NCBI RefSeq assembly: GCF_016808335.1
Contig: NC_053143.1
Location: 6,147,694 to 6,211,693 of the forward strand
Source: Panicum virgatum
Taxonomy: Eukaryota; Streptophyta; Magnoliopsida; Poales; Poaceae
DNA: 64,000 bases
Direction: 5' to 3'
In this document: positions 24,281-36,233 of the stretch, in pieces
How positions within the stretch are numbered: position 1 is the stretch's first letter
Layout: each line of letters begins with the position of its first letter
Translations under genes and position numbers: made by a program
Notes under the pieces: generated by a model
Databases searched by the model: none
What the model saw: only the letters and a program-made list of their open reading frames with translations
What the model was told of the DNA's origin: nothing

Positions 24281-26881
24281 ATGGTTGAATGCAGAATGGG
24301 AGAACCACCGAACCCTCCTGAGTTGGCCCAGGCCATTGCGGCCATGCTCACTGGGCGCGATGAGCAGACGGCACTCCTCCGTGAGCTCGTGGCGCAGGGC
24401 AGAGCGCCGCAGCCTGGACCTCACCATCAGCCGCCTGCTCCTGGATATCCAGAGTTTCTGGCTACTCAACCACCGCTCTTCCATAAAGCGGATGAACCGC
24501 TGGAGGCAGACAGCTGGCTTCGGACTATCGAGTCCAAATTCACCCTACACCAGTACAATGATGGGGACAAGGCAGGATTTGCCGCTCAGCAGCTTAGGGG
24601 CCCAGCACGCACATGGTGGGACAATCATGTGGCAATGTTCCCTGCGGACACCCATTTCACTTGGGCACAGTTCCGGGAAGCCTTCAGGGCACATCACATT
24701 CCAGCGGGGGTGATTAGAAGGAAGCTCACCGAGTTCTTGGCCCTGAAGCAGGGCAATAACAGTGTACTACAGTACTCCCAAGCATTCAACACTCTCTCAC
24801 AGTATGCTGGGTACCATGTGGACACTGACGAGAAGAAGCAGGCCTGTTTCAGGCAGGGGCTCAGTACCAAGCTCCAGGATCGCTTGGCGATGGTCAGGTT
24901 CGACAGTTTCAGTGAGCTAGTCAACGGGGCTATCATACAGGAGGACGCCCACCTAGCTCACAAGGCAGAAAAGAAGAGAAAGGCGCCGGCAGCGGGGTCC
25001 TCTAGCAGTGCCCCTCAGAGGTTTCGCTTGGTGCAGTCGGGCCCACAGCGAGCTCCTTTTCAGCACCAGCCACAGCAGCAGTGGGGATACAGGCCCCCTC
25101 AGTACACTCAGCCACAGGGGACGGTCAGGCCTCCTGCTCCTCAGCAGAATGAGCAGAAGGTCTGGGTGCAGCAGCCGGGGGTGCGCCCCAATCTGTTTCC
25201 GTGCTACAACTGCGGGCAGCCGGGTCACTTTGCACGGAATTGCCCAATGCCACCCAAGCAAGGCCAGCAGTCGAGCCAGCAGGGTCAGAAGCAGCAAGTG
25301 GCCCACTTCAAGCCGGGGCAAGTGCACTACACCACCCTCGAGGGTATTCCTGAGGGAGCTCCAGTGATGGCGGGTACGTTCTCAGTAAATGAACAACCCG
25401 TTACAGTATTATTTGATTCAGGGGCGTCTCATACCTTTATTAGCAAGGGGTGTATTGTTAGACTGGGATTAAAAACTGAAAGCATGCCCAAGCCATACCA
25501 CATTCATTCGCCTGGGGGGAAGTTAATCACCAATCAGTTTGTTAAGCAAGTACCCCTACAGTTGCAAGGAAAAATTTTCCCTATGGCCCTGATAATGTTA
25601 CCAACCCAAAGGATAGATATTATATTGGGTATGAACTGGATGGAGGGTCAGGGAGTTACCCTGGACACGACCTCACAATCTGTGCACATCAACTCCTCTA
25701 TTCATGGTAGTATGACTTTAAATTTGAGGGATCCAGCGTCTTTGACTCATGCGGTGCACCACGCCGAGGGCAAGAAGCTAGAGGACATACCAGTGGTGTG
25801 TAAATATCCGGACGTCTTTCCGGATGATTTGCCTGGAATGCCGCCTGATCGTGACGTGGAGTTTACCATTGAATTGCAACCGGGTACGGCACCGATTTCT
25901 AGGAGGCCTTACCGGATGCCACCCAATGAGCTGGCGGAGTTAAAGAAACAATTACAGGAATTGCTTGATAAGGGCTATATCCGTCCTAGCAAGTCACCTT
26001 GGGGCTGTCCTGCACTCTTTGTGAAAAAGAAAGATGAGAGCCTCAGGCTGTGTGTGGATTATAGACTTCTGAATGCCGTCACAATCAAAAATAAATATCC
26101 CCTTCCCCGGATTGATATTCTGTTTGATCAGCTATTCGGGGCCAAAGTATTTTCCAAGATTGATCTCCGCTCTGGCTATTATCAGATAAAGATTAGAGCT
26201 GAGGATATTCCCAAGACAGCTTTTTCCACCAGATACGGACTTTTTGAATATCTGGTCATGTCTTTCGGGCTAACCAATGCCCCTGCTCATTTCATGTACC
26301 TCATGAACTCGGTATTCATGCCCGAGCTAGATAAGTTTGTCGTTGTTTTCATCGACGACATTCTTATATTTTCCAAGAATGAAGAAGAGCATGCAGAGCA
26401 TCTCCGCATTGTGCTTCAGCGCCTGCGGGAGCACAAGCTGTATGCCAAATTTAGCAAATGCGATTTTTGGCTCAAGGAAGTCCAGTTCTTGGGCCACATC
26501 ATCTCGGACAAAGGGATTTCGGTTGATCCTAGCAAGATTCAGGATGTCCTGGATTGGCAGGCTCCTACCTCTGTTCCTGAGATTCGAAGTTTTCTTGGGC
26601 TAGCAGGATATTATCGCCGGTTTGTACCGGAGTTCTCAAAAATTGCTAGGCCCATGACCGAATTACTCAAGAAAGGAGTGAGATTTAGTTGGGGCAACAA
26701 TTGTGAGCAGGCTTTCCAGACCTTGAGAAGACTTCTGACGTCTGCTCCTGTCCTGGCTCAGCCAGACATCACTCGACCATTTGATGTTTATTGTGATGCA
26801 TCAGGTATGAGTTTTGGCCGCATTCTCATTTCCGCCTTTGACTTAGCCAGGTATGATTCTGGCCTTGATGTTTGTATGTGA
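24281..26881 (+). CDS. Gag-Pol, gag to reverse transcriptase and start of RNase H (truncated by an insertion)
   Basis: I start at the ATG at 24281; 24296 (MGEPPNPP) is an equally good in-frame choice. In order: a gag domain ([24 protein letters not shown]), a Gln/Pro-rich linker, a CCHC knuckle [14 protein letters not shown] (25202-25243) for RNA binding, an aspartic protease ([12 protein letters not shown] near 25407), and a reverse transcriptase with [23 protein letters not shown] and the catalytic FIDDILIF (near 26347). The frame then reaches the first RNase H motif DVYCDASG (near 26788). After the codon for Ser (26804) it enters an 85-bp insertion and stops at 26879-26881. The family's Gag-Pol is normally one continuous frame, so this copy is interrupted. 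Confidence 0.9.
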   Translation: MVECRMGEPPNPPELAQAIAAMLTGRDEQTALLRELVAQGRAPQPGPHHQPPAPGYPEFLATQPPLFHKADEPLEADSWLRTIESKFTLHQYNDGDKAGFAAQQLRGPARTWWDNHVAMFPADTHFTWAQFREAFRAHHIPAGVIRRKLTEFLALKQGNNSVLQYSQAFNTLSQYAGYHVDTDEKKQACFRQGLSTKLQDRLAMVRFDSFSELVNGAIIQEDAHLAHKAEKKRKAPAAGSSSSAPQRFRLVQSGPQRAPFQHQPQQQWGYRPPQYTQPQGTVRPPAPQQNEQKVWVQQPGVRPNLFPCYNCGQPGHFARNCPMPPKQGQQSSQQGQKQQVAHFKPGQVHYTTLEGIPEGAPVMAGTFSVNEQPVTVLFDSGASHTFISKGCIVRLGLKTESMPKPYHIHSPGGKLITNQFVKQVPLQLQGKIFPMALIMLPTQRIDIILGMNWMEGQGVTLDTTSQSVHINSSIHGSMTLNLRDPASLTHAVHHAEGKKLEDIPVVCKYPDVFPDDLPGMPPDRDVEFTIELQPGTAPISRRPYRMPPNELAELKKQLQELLDKGYIRPSKSPWGCPALFVKKKDESLRLCVDYRLLNAVTIKNKYPLPRIDILFDQLFGAKVFSKIDLRSGYYQIKIRAEDIPKTAFSTRYGLFEYLVMSFGLTNAPAHFMYLMNSVFMPELDKFVVVFIDDILIFSKNEEEHAEHLRIVLQRLREHKLYAKFSKCDFWLKEVQFLGHIISDKGISVDPSKIQDVLDWQAPTSVPEIRSFLGLAGYYRRFVPEFSKIARPMTELLKKGVRFSWGNNCEQAFQTLRRLLTSAPVLAQPDITRPFDVYCDASGMSFGRILISAFDLARYDSGLDVCM

Positions 26882-26889
26882 TGCATTAG
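26805..26889 (+). other. 85-bp GT-AG intron-like insertion at the RNase H start
   Basis: The segment begins GTATGAG and ends GATGCATTAG. Its 3' end (TTGATGTTTGTATGTGATGC) is a diverged copy of the sequence just before it (TTTGATGTTTATTGTGATGC). Each copy ends with an AGGT-containing word, ATCAGGTA or ATTAGGTA. Removing exactly this segment would leave the RNase H motif in frame. It looks like a tandem-duplication-derived intron or a decayed duplication. Confidence 0.7.
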
Positions 26890-28814
26890 GTACGGGCCTT
26901 GGCTGCGTCCTTATGCAAGATCAGCGGGTGATAGCTTATGCTTCCAGAGCACTTAGGCGACACGAAGAGAACTATGCCACTCATGATTTGGAATTGGCAG
27001 CAGTGGTGCATGCGCTGAAGATTTGGCGACATTATCTCCTGGGTAATCCTGTGCATATATACTCCGACCACAAGAGTCTAAAGTACATTTTTACTCAGAA
27101 TGAGCTAAACTTGCGCCAGAGACGGTGGTTGGAATTGATTAAGGATTATGATCTGGAAATCCACTATCACCCGGGCAAAGCTAATGTGGTAGCAGATGCA
27201 TTGAGCAGAAAGGCAAGTTGCACTTGTATCTCAGTAACCCCTATGCATGCAACTCTATGCCAAGAGATGGAGAAGTTGAATTTGGCTATAGTAGCTGAGG
27301 GTACATTTACTCATATTACCCTCACTCCAACACTGCGGGATCAAATTATTGCCGCTCAAAGAGATAATATTGGCATGGAAAGGATTAGGCAGAGGCTCAT
27401 GGAAAGTGACCCTCGTGTGGCATGTTTTCAGCTAGATGGCGAGGGTGTGTTATGGTTTAAGAACCGGCTGGTGGTACCTAAGGATTTAGAACTCCGGAAA
27501 CAAATTCTTGATGAGGCTCACCTCTCTAGGTATTCTATCCATCCTGGCAGCAACAAGATGTATCAGGATCTGAAACAGCGGTTTTGGTGGACAAGAATGA
27601 AGCGGGAAATCGCAAGTTATGTGTCAGAATGTGACACCTGTCGGAGGGTTAAGGCTAGCCACTTGAGATCAGCCGGCCCCTTGCAGCCATTGAGTATTCC
27701 ATCCTGGAAGTGGGAAGACATTAGTATGGATTTCATCGTCGGTCTACCCAAAACTTCCAAGGGGTATGACTCGATATGGGTTATTGTAGATCGTCTCACC
27801 AAGTCGGCCCATTTTCTACCGGTAAAGACCACACATGCGGCGAAGCAATACGCTCAGCTATATATAGATCGCATTGTGAGTCTTCATGGAATTCCAAAAA
27901 CAATCATTTCGGACCGGGGTGCTCAGTTCATTGCCCGGTTCTGGGAGCACTTTCATGCCGCCCTCGGCACTCGGCTCCTCCGCAGCTCGGCTTATCATCC
28001 CCAGACTGACGGTCAGACAGAGAGAATAAACCAAATATTAGAGGACATGCTTAGAGCTTGCGTGCTCACCTACAGTCAGAAATGGGATGAGTGCTTGCCA
28101 TTGGCCGAGTTTGCTTATAACAACAGTTATCAAGAAAGCATCAAGATGGCTCCATTTGCGGCCTTGTATGGACGGAAATGCAGAACGCCTTTGAATTGGT
28201 CAGAAGCGGGGGAGAGAACTTTCTTTGGGCCCGATATGGTGAATGAAGCAGAAGAGCAGGTTCGGGTCATTCAGGAAAATTTGAAGATTGCCCAATCCCG
28301 ACAAAAGAGTTATGCGGACAAGAAGCGTCAATCCACCCTGTTTCAAGTAGGGGATCATGTCTATCTGCGGGTATCTCCAATGAAAGGGGTTCAACGGTTC
28401 GGGGTGAAGGGAAAGCTCGCACCTCGCTATGTTGGGCCTTTTCTTATTGTTGAGCAATGTGGGCCAGTGGCATACCGTTTGGAGCTTCCTGCCCACCTAT
28501 CCGCGGTTCATAATATATTCCACGTACCTCAGCTCAGGAAATGCCTCCGTGTTCCGGAGAAGGTGCTTGACATTGAGAAACTACAAGTGGAACCCGATCT
28601 TGTCTATCCCGAATACCCAATCAAAATTGTTGATCACAAAACCAGGGTCACTCGGAATCAAACCAGTGAATTCTATAAAGTGCAATGGAGCAATCACTCT
28701 GAGCGGGAAGCTACTTGGGAGACGGAGGAATTTGTTCGGACTAAATGTCCGGAATTGCTACAAGTCTACCAAGGTACACCCCAATTTATAACTCTCCCTT
28801 TAGCTATTCCTTAA
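26890..28814 (+). CDS. Pol C-terminal part: RNase H, integrase, chromodomain
   Basis: The frame is open from 26853 but conserved protein begins at 26890 ([10 protein letters not shown]). RNase H continues with [13 protein letters not shown] and ADALSRK. The integrase has the HHCC zinc-binding region ([28 protein letters not shown]), then the DDE core with MDFIVGLP and [19 protein letters not shown] and the [15 protein letters not shown] block. The C-terminus carries a chromodomain-like stretch ([30 protein letters not shown], near 28612-28735), typical of Tekay/Del chromoviruses and used to target chromatin. It ends at TAA 28812-28814, just before the polypurine tract and 3' LTR. It has no start codon of its own in the conserved region; expression would need splicing, frameshifting or another copy. 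Confidence 0.9.
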
Positions 28815-28836
28815 ATCTCGGGGCGAGATTTCTTTT

Positions 28837-28848
28837 AGGGGGTAGGAT
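28837..28848 (+). promoter_or_regulatory. Polypurine tract
   Basis: AGGGGGTAGGAT lies immediately before the 3' LTR and would prime plus-strand DNA synthesis. Confidence 0.85.
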
Positions 28849-31480
28849 TGTAACAACCACCACGCGGACAGTCCGCGAGGTGACGGCGGACAGTCCGCGA
28901 GGCGTCGCCCAGATATTTATCTGGATGGGCGTGGGACCCACTCGTCAATCCTCTCTTCTTCCTCTTTCCTTCCAGAGCCGAGCGGAGCTCGAGCTCCCGC
29001 GCCATCGTCGCCCCTTGCTTCGATCTCCCTCCTCCGTCCACCAGACCTCGATTCCTCGCGCAGGAACCTTCCTCGTCACCTCCTCCACCTTCCCAAACCC
29101 CTAAACCGGCTTATCCCCGGCTGGAATCTTTCCACCACCGCCGGACACCATTGGGGGTGCTTGAAGCTTGCTCCACCGCCGATCCGCCTCTCCGGTCGCC
29201 CTCCACTCGAACCGACTGCGGGAATGGATTCGTGGTGAGTTTCTTATGCTTCCCAGCCTTTTTTTCCCCTTCCATGGCGTGTCGCCGGCGCCGGAGCACG
29301 GCCTCCGCCGTCGCCGCCGCCCTTGCTGCCGCCTAGGGCGAGGGTCAGGAATTAGTTATCGCGGACGGTCCGCCTGGGGGGCGCGGACGGTCCGCAGGTC
29401 AGGTTAGTTTTGTCCAGAGACGATGTTGCCTCTGGTTGTTTTTGCAAGATTGACTGCGGACAGTCCGCTATCGGGGAGCGGACGGTCCGCCATTGAGGCT
29501 CAAATTTGTTCCAGAGACGATGTCGTCTCTGGAGGTTCGCAGGGGTGAACTGCGGACGGTCCGCTACTAGGGCGCGGACAGTCCGCAGTAGAGTCTAGGA
29601 AATTGTCCAGAGACGTTTTCGTCTCTGGTGGGTTGAGTACTTGAACTGCGGACGGTCCGCCAGGGGTGGCCGGACAGTCCGCAGGTAAAATGGGAAAAAG
29701 TTCCAGAGACGTTGTTGCCTCTGCTGGGTTGGTAGGATAGTGCGGCGGACAGTCCGCCACTCGGGCGCGGACAGTCCGCAGGGTATTTCAGTTAAAGTAA
29801 ACTAGTTACAATTCTTGGGCTGCACTCATTTAATACATATGCATACGTGTAGCATCCGCATCTGAGGGAGCCGTCTTTGAGGCGATCGCGGCACCACAAG
29901 AGCAAACGACGCAAGCCCAAGAGGAGAGGTGTGAGCACCCGGCCCAAGGCCCGTCTGGCCCCAGTGTTGAGCAGCAGGCGCAAGGCAAGCCCCGGTGCAC
30001 ATCCTAGTATTTTAAATTAAGACACCTATGTATGTTTCTACTACTTGTGCATTAAGTTCAGGAATTGTTTGGAACCCTAGTTGCATGATTCATAGGATTC
30101 CCGGAGTTATACTAGCATGTATAGGACGATAGTTGTGCTAAGCTTAGCGTTACCGGTAGAAGACGAGTGGTCTCCTGCACTCGCGAGATGTAGAATGTTA
30201 GGAGTCGAGTAATTTCCGGTTACTCGCGAGATACGTTATTATCTTTATATGATTCAGTATGTGAGATTGGTTTTGAAATGAACATGGAAATGTGAGACCG
30301 GGCGGGGATGATGGATAGGTATGGCAGCAGGACAGGGTTCCTGGGTGTCTTAGCCCCGTCTGTGTCGATTAAGGACCGGTGGATGTGGCAGTGCTGATCG
30401 GGGATTGAACTGTACTAACCGCATGCCGGGAGTAGGAGGTAGTCGAAACCGGTAAGCCGAGTACTGCCTTGCTTCGAAAGTACAGGAACCCGCACCCAAC
30501 TCCTGGGGCGAGTCGAGTAGTCGCGGAGAATTGGGATGCATGTGTTTACTTTTGGTGGTCTCACGTTGAGCTCGGCTGACCATATGTCGTTGGGCTGGTT
30601 CCTGTAGTTCGAGGCGGGGAGGGGAATGGTTGGTATGTATAGTCCGACGGGGCAAATACGTGCCGTGTTGGTTAGGTCCACCTTGCAAGGTTAAATCGGA
30701 TCGATTCGCCGTGTCTCGCGGTTATGAGGGCCTTGGTCTCTTTGTCACACCGTAGCAAAAATGTAGAATATGAGTTAGGAATGTTTATATAAAATATTGA
30801 GCTCACCAAATTATTTTGCTTGCATCACCATGATTGCTATAGTATGTCTTCGCGAATATGAGATGAGAGTTAATTTTTATAGAATCTGAAGCTAAAATAA
30901 TGAAAGTAAGGAATTACTTTAGTTGCTTTTTCTGCAAAATAACCACCAGCCAAAAGCCTTACATGTCTAGCTATGTGGGCTAAGTTATACCCACTGGTCG
31001 GGTAAGCCTTGCTGAGTATTAGAATACTCAGGGTTTGTTGCCAACATTATTTCAGGGCACGCAGACGTAGACTTCTGTCCCTGCTGCGCCAAGTTCATCC
31101 GCCGGGATGCAGAGGGATGGGTGGTCGTGGAGCCGGACGTCTAGTTAGGGATTTCTCTAGGGCTCACTTTTGGTAGCTGTAGGCCCCGTTCCTCTAGACG
31201 AACCAGGATTTCAGTATTGAAAAGTTTGTGAATTATGTATTTATTCAAACTCGGTTTGTAAAACTTAAGGTCAAGTTCTATGTATATTTGTTGTATATTC
31301 AATTATGTGTCGTGCTTGTACCATCTGCGCCCACCTTCGCGTGGGACTATCGGTGATGTTTCGATCGGGACGTGGGTTGCGAAAGGATCGCCAAATTAAG
31401 CCATTAAGCTAATGAGCCTGATGTGTTCAAATGACGGCCATTACGCTTAATTAGAGTTTTAATTTGGCGGTTCCGTCACA
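28849..31480 (+). repeat. 3' LTR of the chromovirus
   Basis: This is the same 2.63-kb sequence as the 5' LTR, one base longer in a T run, with the same palindrome pairs (28864-29780). It is followed by the target duplication GAACT at 31481-31485. Confidence 0.93.
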
Positions 31481-31485
31481 GAACT

Positions 31486-32301
31486 AAGATGGTAGATGTA
31501 TTTTCAAACTGCAGTCACTTCTCTAAAGATCATATTGCGGGACCGGAACAGGCGACGCGAGGGTGGGGGGGGGGCAATGTGAGCCTTCAAAAACTCAGCG
31601 AAAAATCAAACTCCAATTCGCTGCCCAGAAGCCCTCTCTTCTAATCGTCAAGATAACACGAGTCAACTGGTGACACGCTTATCCTAGGAACGATTAGGCA
31701 AATCTCGAAGCAAAGCGGAAGCAAACTCAAATTAATCTAGTCGAGCAAGGCACAACACAAAGCTGAAGCACCGATGAGCCAAAACATCGAAAAAGCTTTT
31801 CCAATCAGACTCACAAAAGAACTTTCTTCAAAGAGCATGCAAAGATTTCACAATCAATAACTGAGCTCAAAATAAGCGGAAGCAAAGCTTGACCAAAAAG
31901 CCGATCAAGAGACTCACAAAAAAAAATTAGAAGAAATCACCTCAAAAGAGTCCGCTTAGCTAAGTATGCAAAGACAAATAATTAAAACTAATCAAAACAA
32001 CTAAGCATGCAAGGGTCTCAAAGCAATTAGCAAGATCAAAAGCTAATTAACAAAAGCTAACTAAACAAGCAAAAAGCCACCGCACGCTAATACGTAGCAA
32101 GAACTAATTAACACAAGCTAATTACATGTGCATGAATTAAACGCATGCGAGAGAAGCAAAACAAAAATGAAAAGAGCAGTATTCTCACCTTGAGCCTGCT
32201 CCTTCAGCTGCTTCTCCGATCGGCCTGCTTGGCCTCGACCTGGTGCCTTGGGCCATGCATGGATGCCCCGCCTGGGCTGGCTCGCAAGTCCCTCCACCGT
32301 G
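31486..32301. other. Intergenic, probable old retroelement remains
   Basis: A G run (31563-31573) is followed by an A-rich, C-poor stretch (31640-32170) full of AGCTAATTAACAAAAGC-like words. No domain is readable on either strand. Confidence 0.35.
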
Positions 32302-33060
32302 TTTTTTTATATATTTTTTAAAAACGTTTTGAAATATATTTTCGGTTTCATATTTTACAGTTTTGTATCTTTACCGCCCGGCAGAGGGGCGGCAAGGACT
32401 TACATGTAAATAAATATAAATTATTTTTGCGCGGAGGCCCCTAGTGGGAGCCTGCCGCCCCCTGCCGGGCGGTAGGGGTACGTCGCATTGCTCGACATAT
32501 CTGACCATCCAAAGACTTTATTTTAATTAATCCAATATCTAGAAACATGGTATGGCTTCAATTATAACCACTAATCCGAACCCTAAGTGCTTGCAATAAT
32601 AAAAAATACTAATCATAGAATTAAATATACAAAAAATTTTCAATGAGAAAGTTGAGAAATATTGGTTACTTGCGGTTCGGATCCAAAATCCGGCAGGGCT
32701 TCGCCGGTGGAATTACCTCCCTCACCCCTCCTCTCTCCCTCTCCCCTCTCTGGATCTCGTGGGCAGGAAATGAGGGTGCGAGGGAAGGGGCTCAGCTTTT
32801 ATATTTGGGGGGGGGGCTACCGCCCCCCTGCCGGTAGGCAGGCTGCCTGCCGCCCCTCCACCGGGCGGCAGGGCGGCAGGCAGGCTCCCACCAGGGGCCT
32901 CCACGCAAAAACAATTTATATTTGTTTACATGTAGGTCCCTGCTGCTCCCCCTGCCGGGCGACAGGCCCCTGCCGCCCCCCTACCGGGCGGTAGGGGTAC
33001 AAAACTGTAAAATGTGAAACCGAAAATAAATTTCTGTAAAAAACATTTTTAAAAAATATA
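32302..33060. repeat. Long inverted repeat (about 170-bp arms)
   Basis: The left arm at about 32302-32480 (TATTTTTTAAAAACG; TTTTCGGTTTCATATTTTAC; ACCGCCCGG; GGAGGCCCCTAGTGGGAGCC) is the reverse complement of the right arm at 32881-33060 (GGCTCCCACCAGGGGCCTCC; GTAAAATGTGAAACCGAAAA), with small indels. The spacer (32481-32880) is AT-rich then GC-rich with CCCCTGCCGGTAGGCAGG words. The short frames here are low complexity. Confidence 0.75.
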
Positions 33061-33733
33061 AAAAGCCGCCCCTCCGCTTAGTTGCTGCTGGGCCTGCGCC
33101 CCGAGCGCCCGCGAGCCGCGTGCTGCTCGCCCAGGCAGCACGAGCCCGCCAATCCTATCCATTTTCCACACAATTTTTTTCCTCTACCTTTCAGTATTTG
33201 AGATTCGAACAAACAATCACAACTCTTAATTCATCCAAACCCCAACTCTCTCCCTGAGCTCCTCTCTCGGACTCTCCCTGCCGCCATCACCGCCGGCCGC
33301 CCTCGCCACGCGCTCGCGCCCGCGCTCCCAGCCGTGCCTGCTGCTGCCCCCCATCGCTGCTGCCTGCTATTGCTCCCTGCCACCGCCGCCGATGCCTGCT
33401 GCTGCCCCCTTCCGCTGCTTGCCGCGCGCCGGCGCTTGCTGCTGCCTGCAGCATGCAGCAGGCAACCGCCGCGATGTGCCGCCGCTCGCTGAAGAGGAAG
33501 CTTGTCCGGTCGCTATTCAACATTTAAAATTTAATATTTTAACATTTTATGCTTCCAATTTCAACATTTTATTTGTACAATTTTAACATTTTTATTATCA
33601 AATGTTGAACCGATTCAATAAAATATTGAATTAATCATACAAAGTGTCGAACATGGTTGTAGAAATTTATATTAGGTAATTGGATCAAATAGACTTTAAA
33701 GATGAATAACTTATCTATCTTCCACGAGATAAG
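33061..33733. other. GC-rich then AT-rich intergenic sequence
   Basis: 33065-33480 is GC-rich with CTGCTGCC-type words and an Ala/Arg-rich minus-strand frame without domain. 33510-33640 has repeated AACATTTTA words. Nothing codes recognisably. Confidence 0.35.
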
Positions 33734-33788
33734 CCTCGCACGAGCGCTCGTGCGAGGTGAGACCTCTGGCCGAGCGAGCGCTCGCTCG
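33734..33788. repeat. Two adjacent perfect palindromes
   Basis: 33734-33757 is a perfect 24-bp palindrome with half-site CCTCGCACGAGC. 33771-33788 is a perfect 18-bp palindrome with half-site CGAGCGAGC. Confidence 0.95.
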
Positions 33789-35697
33789 AGCACAGCAGCC
33801 CTTCGCGCGCTCACGTTGCTGTGCAAGCCTAGCTCCGTGCACGCCTCTTCCTCGTTCTTGAATCCGTTGAACAGTGAGAAAACAAAGGGGGAAAGCAACT
33901 AGGATTCAAATCATAGTGAAATTTCGAACATAGGTTTGCAGCAACTAGATCTCACAGATCCACAAAGGAATTGTGAAAAGATTGAGTAAATCTCTGGAAT
34001 CGAAATTCGCACGAAAATAACGAAAAATTACAGAAAAAGAAAACACACAAAGAACAAAAGGATTAACACAAAAATCACTCAGATTTTGACGCATTGAGGA
34101 CAAAAAGAGGTTAGGGTCTCCATTCCTATCAAAATCTCACACAAACCCTAGCACGAAAATCACAAGGAAAAAATGAAAATGAGAGAGGGGAAAGATAGTC
34201 ATGCCTATCTATATAAGGTCTCTGGCGAAAGATAAAAATACCCCTACACTAATAACTATGATAACTATCCACGCATGGGCAAAACGGTCCATCTTTTTGT
34301 AGGAGCATCGAACGGACACGCCGCCTTCACGACTTCGCTTCGTCTCGACGCAAGCTTCGCAATGTTGCCACGTGCCCTACGCTCAAACCTTGACCGCACC
34401 AAGTCCGCCTCTGGTTTTGAGGCCCAAACCGGTCAAACCTGTCTCCTCCAGTTTTGAGGCCAAACCAGTCAAACTCTCTCGCACGCGGCTACATGACGTG
34501 ACTGACTCCCCGATTTTGAGGCCAAACCGGTCAAAACGCCGATGTCGACGCGTGTCCGACCTCTTCCCGAGCCGACGCCTTCGAGTCGTTCGCGCGCCCC
34601 CGCCGTACGGGCTGCCTACTAGACTCGCCATCGTCCTCGCCGACTTGGCCGACACCGTCTTCATCACCATGTACTCTTGCTCTTCCGTGCGCCGTGTGGA
34701 CCTCACATGACTCCGCCCGGCCTCATCGGGTCCCTCGGTCTAAGCCTACTTGTATTGACCGTTCACCGTCTTGGTCCCTCGGTATGAACCATTCGCTTCA
34801 CCATGCCTACTCACATTCATCCTTCACCACGGTCCTTTAGCATGAATCTTTCGCCTGACTTCGCCTCGCGCTATTTCTACACCTGCACATCAGGAGCCAA
34901 GAGATACATCAAATACACACAATGTTGTCAATCACTCAACATCTAAGGGTGACCAACATTGGTCCTCATATATCTTGAATGGCCGATCTGATAAGGAACA
35001 CATCGAATAAACTTTGTAGAACACGCGTGTGGTCATGCCCAAGAACTAATAACTCATGCAACAGACATATGTTACCTAGACATACAGTCCTGTCCTGTAC
35101 ACGGCGTACATTTGGGGGCATGCATTCATTCAAGCATTATACTTGCACCAGCATTGGTTAAAGTGTGGACATGACCAATTTAAATGAGCTACATCAGGCA
35201 CTACTAATATTCAGATAGGCGAAAAAGTAATGTTCAGACTTCAGACTTGCACAAAGATTACAGCGGTCAAGGGTTCCAAGGCTCACGCAATCCGGAATGG
35301 CAACATGACTCGAGGCATGGGGGGTAACAATAATGATTGGTCGGGCAGCGAATCCAAGTTTCATGGAATGACTTGAGATCATCATATATGTGTCGTGAAG
35401 CTTACAACGATGCAGATAATTTTTTAGAGCAAATAGTAAAGCACCACTCTCAGTGCAGCAGGTACCTCTCCTCATTCAGAAGGAAACCGATGTGCTATGC
35501 CAGACGCTGATGAACAATATTTGTTACCTGTAGTTTAGTTCTTTTGTGTTGTACAATATCATACGGTGTCAATAGCTTGAGATTCAAATATTTTAAGAGA
35601 TGCATACTCATATACACGTACAAAGGTCGTCGCTTGTGACATCTGAACACGCTGTCCAATTAAGCTCCAACTATTTGCAATGAAAGAGTAGTATTGA
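33789..35697. other. Intergenic; direct repeats, no gene recognised
   Basis: Three spaced copies of TTTTGAGGCC(C)AAACC[G/A]GTCAAA lie at about 34417, 34454 and 34515. The stretch from about 33890 to 34970 looks like a decayed retroelement terminal region, but ends could not be fixed. 34975-35697 holds only short frames without domains. Confidence 0.35.
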
Positions 35698-36225
35698 CTA
35701 ATTGATCTTGTGCGGAATCAGTTCTCCCCCTATTTCTCTTGCTCCTTCCTCTTGTCCTCCCCCTATTCCTCTTGCTCCTTCCTTATGAGTTGTGACCCCC
35801 TGTTGCTCTTGATCCTTTTTTATTTTCTGGAAACTTAATTTCAAAGACACCTTCAGTGTATGTTCTTTATAACACACTTGAAGACTACCAACAAGATCAT
35901 GAAGAGTAATATTGAGTCTAAAATGCTTAATTGGCCGTGGTGCTTCTTCTTTGAACATTCTATCAATATTATCTATGAGTTCAAATTAGAGAGCACTGTA
36001 TTTCCTTATCCAGATCGCCAACCCTTTTGCCTTATTCAGCCTACTCAAATTAATGTCCACTATCGACCAACAGATAAAAGTGTGGATTGGCCCGGTTCTT
36101 CCAGCTTCCGAGGTATGGATTGCAATCGTAGCAACATATTCTGCAACAGCTGCTACTAGTCCGCCCCTGTACCTGCATAGTTCACGCACTGCTTTCGATG
36201 AGAGGTACGTAGGGATTCGGGGCAT
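35698..36225 (-). pseudogene. Possible ribosome-inactivating-protein-like fragment, broken
   Basis: One minus-strand frame runs from 36225 to 35698 with a single in-frame stop at 35986-35988. Before the stop it has AVRELCRYRGGLVAAVAEYV, then TSEAGRTGPIHTFICW; after it FELIDNIDRMFKEEAPRP and DLVGSLQVCYKEHTLKV. The spacing of a Tyr-Gly-Gly helix followed by S-E-A-x-R and a Trp resembles the core of rRNA N-glycosidases (type-1 RIPs), where E and R of EAxR are catalytic. I cannot confirm this without a search. The frame is broken, lacks an N-terminal half and is separated from the upstream motif at 37127 by a hAT insertion. The tail is Gln/Gly-rich low complexity. No active product is expected. 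Confidence 0.35.
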
Positions 36226-36233
36226 GTGAGGAC

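Larger units (their letters stand above)
20996..31480 (+). mobile_element. Complete Ty3/Gypsy chromovirus (Tekay/Del-like), very recent
   Basis: It has two 2.63-kb LTRs (20996-23626 and 28849-31480), a primer-binding site complementary to initiator Met tRNA, gag-pol with a C-terminal chromodomain, a polypurine tract and a 5-bp target duplication GAACT (20991-20995 and 31481-31485). The only LTR difference I could find is one extra T in a T run (near 21410 versus 29264). By established logic the LTRs were identical at insertion, so this copy is extremely young. The pol frame carries an 85-bp GT-AG insertion and a resulting stop, so this copy may depend on other copies. Confidence 0.93.
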
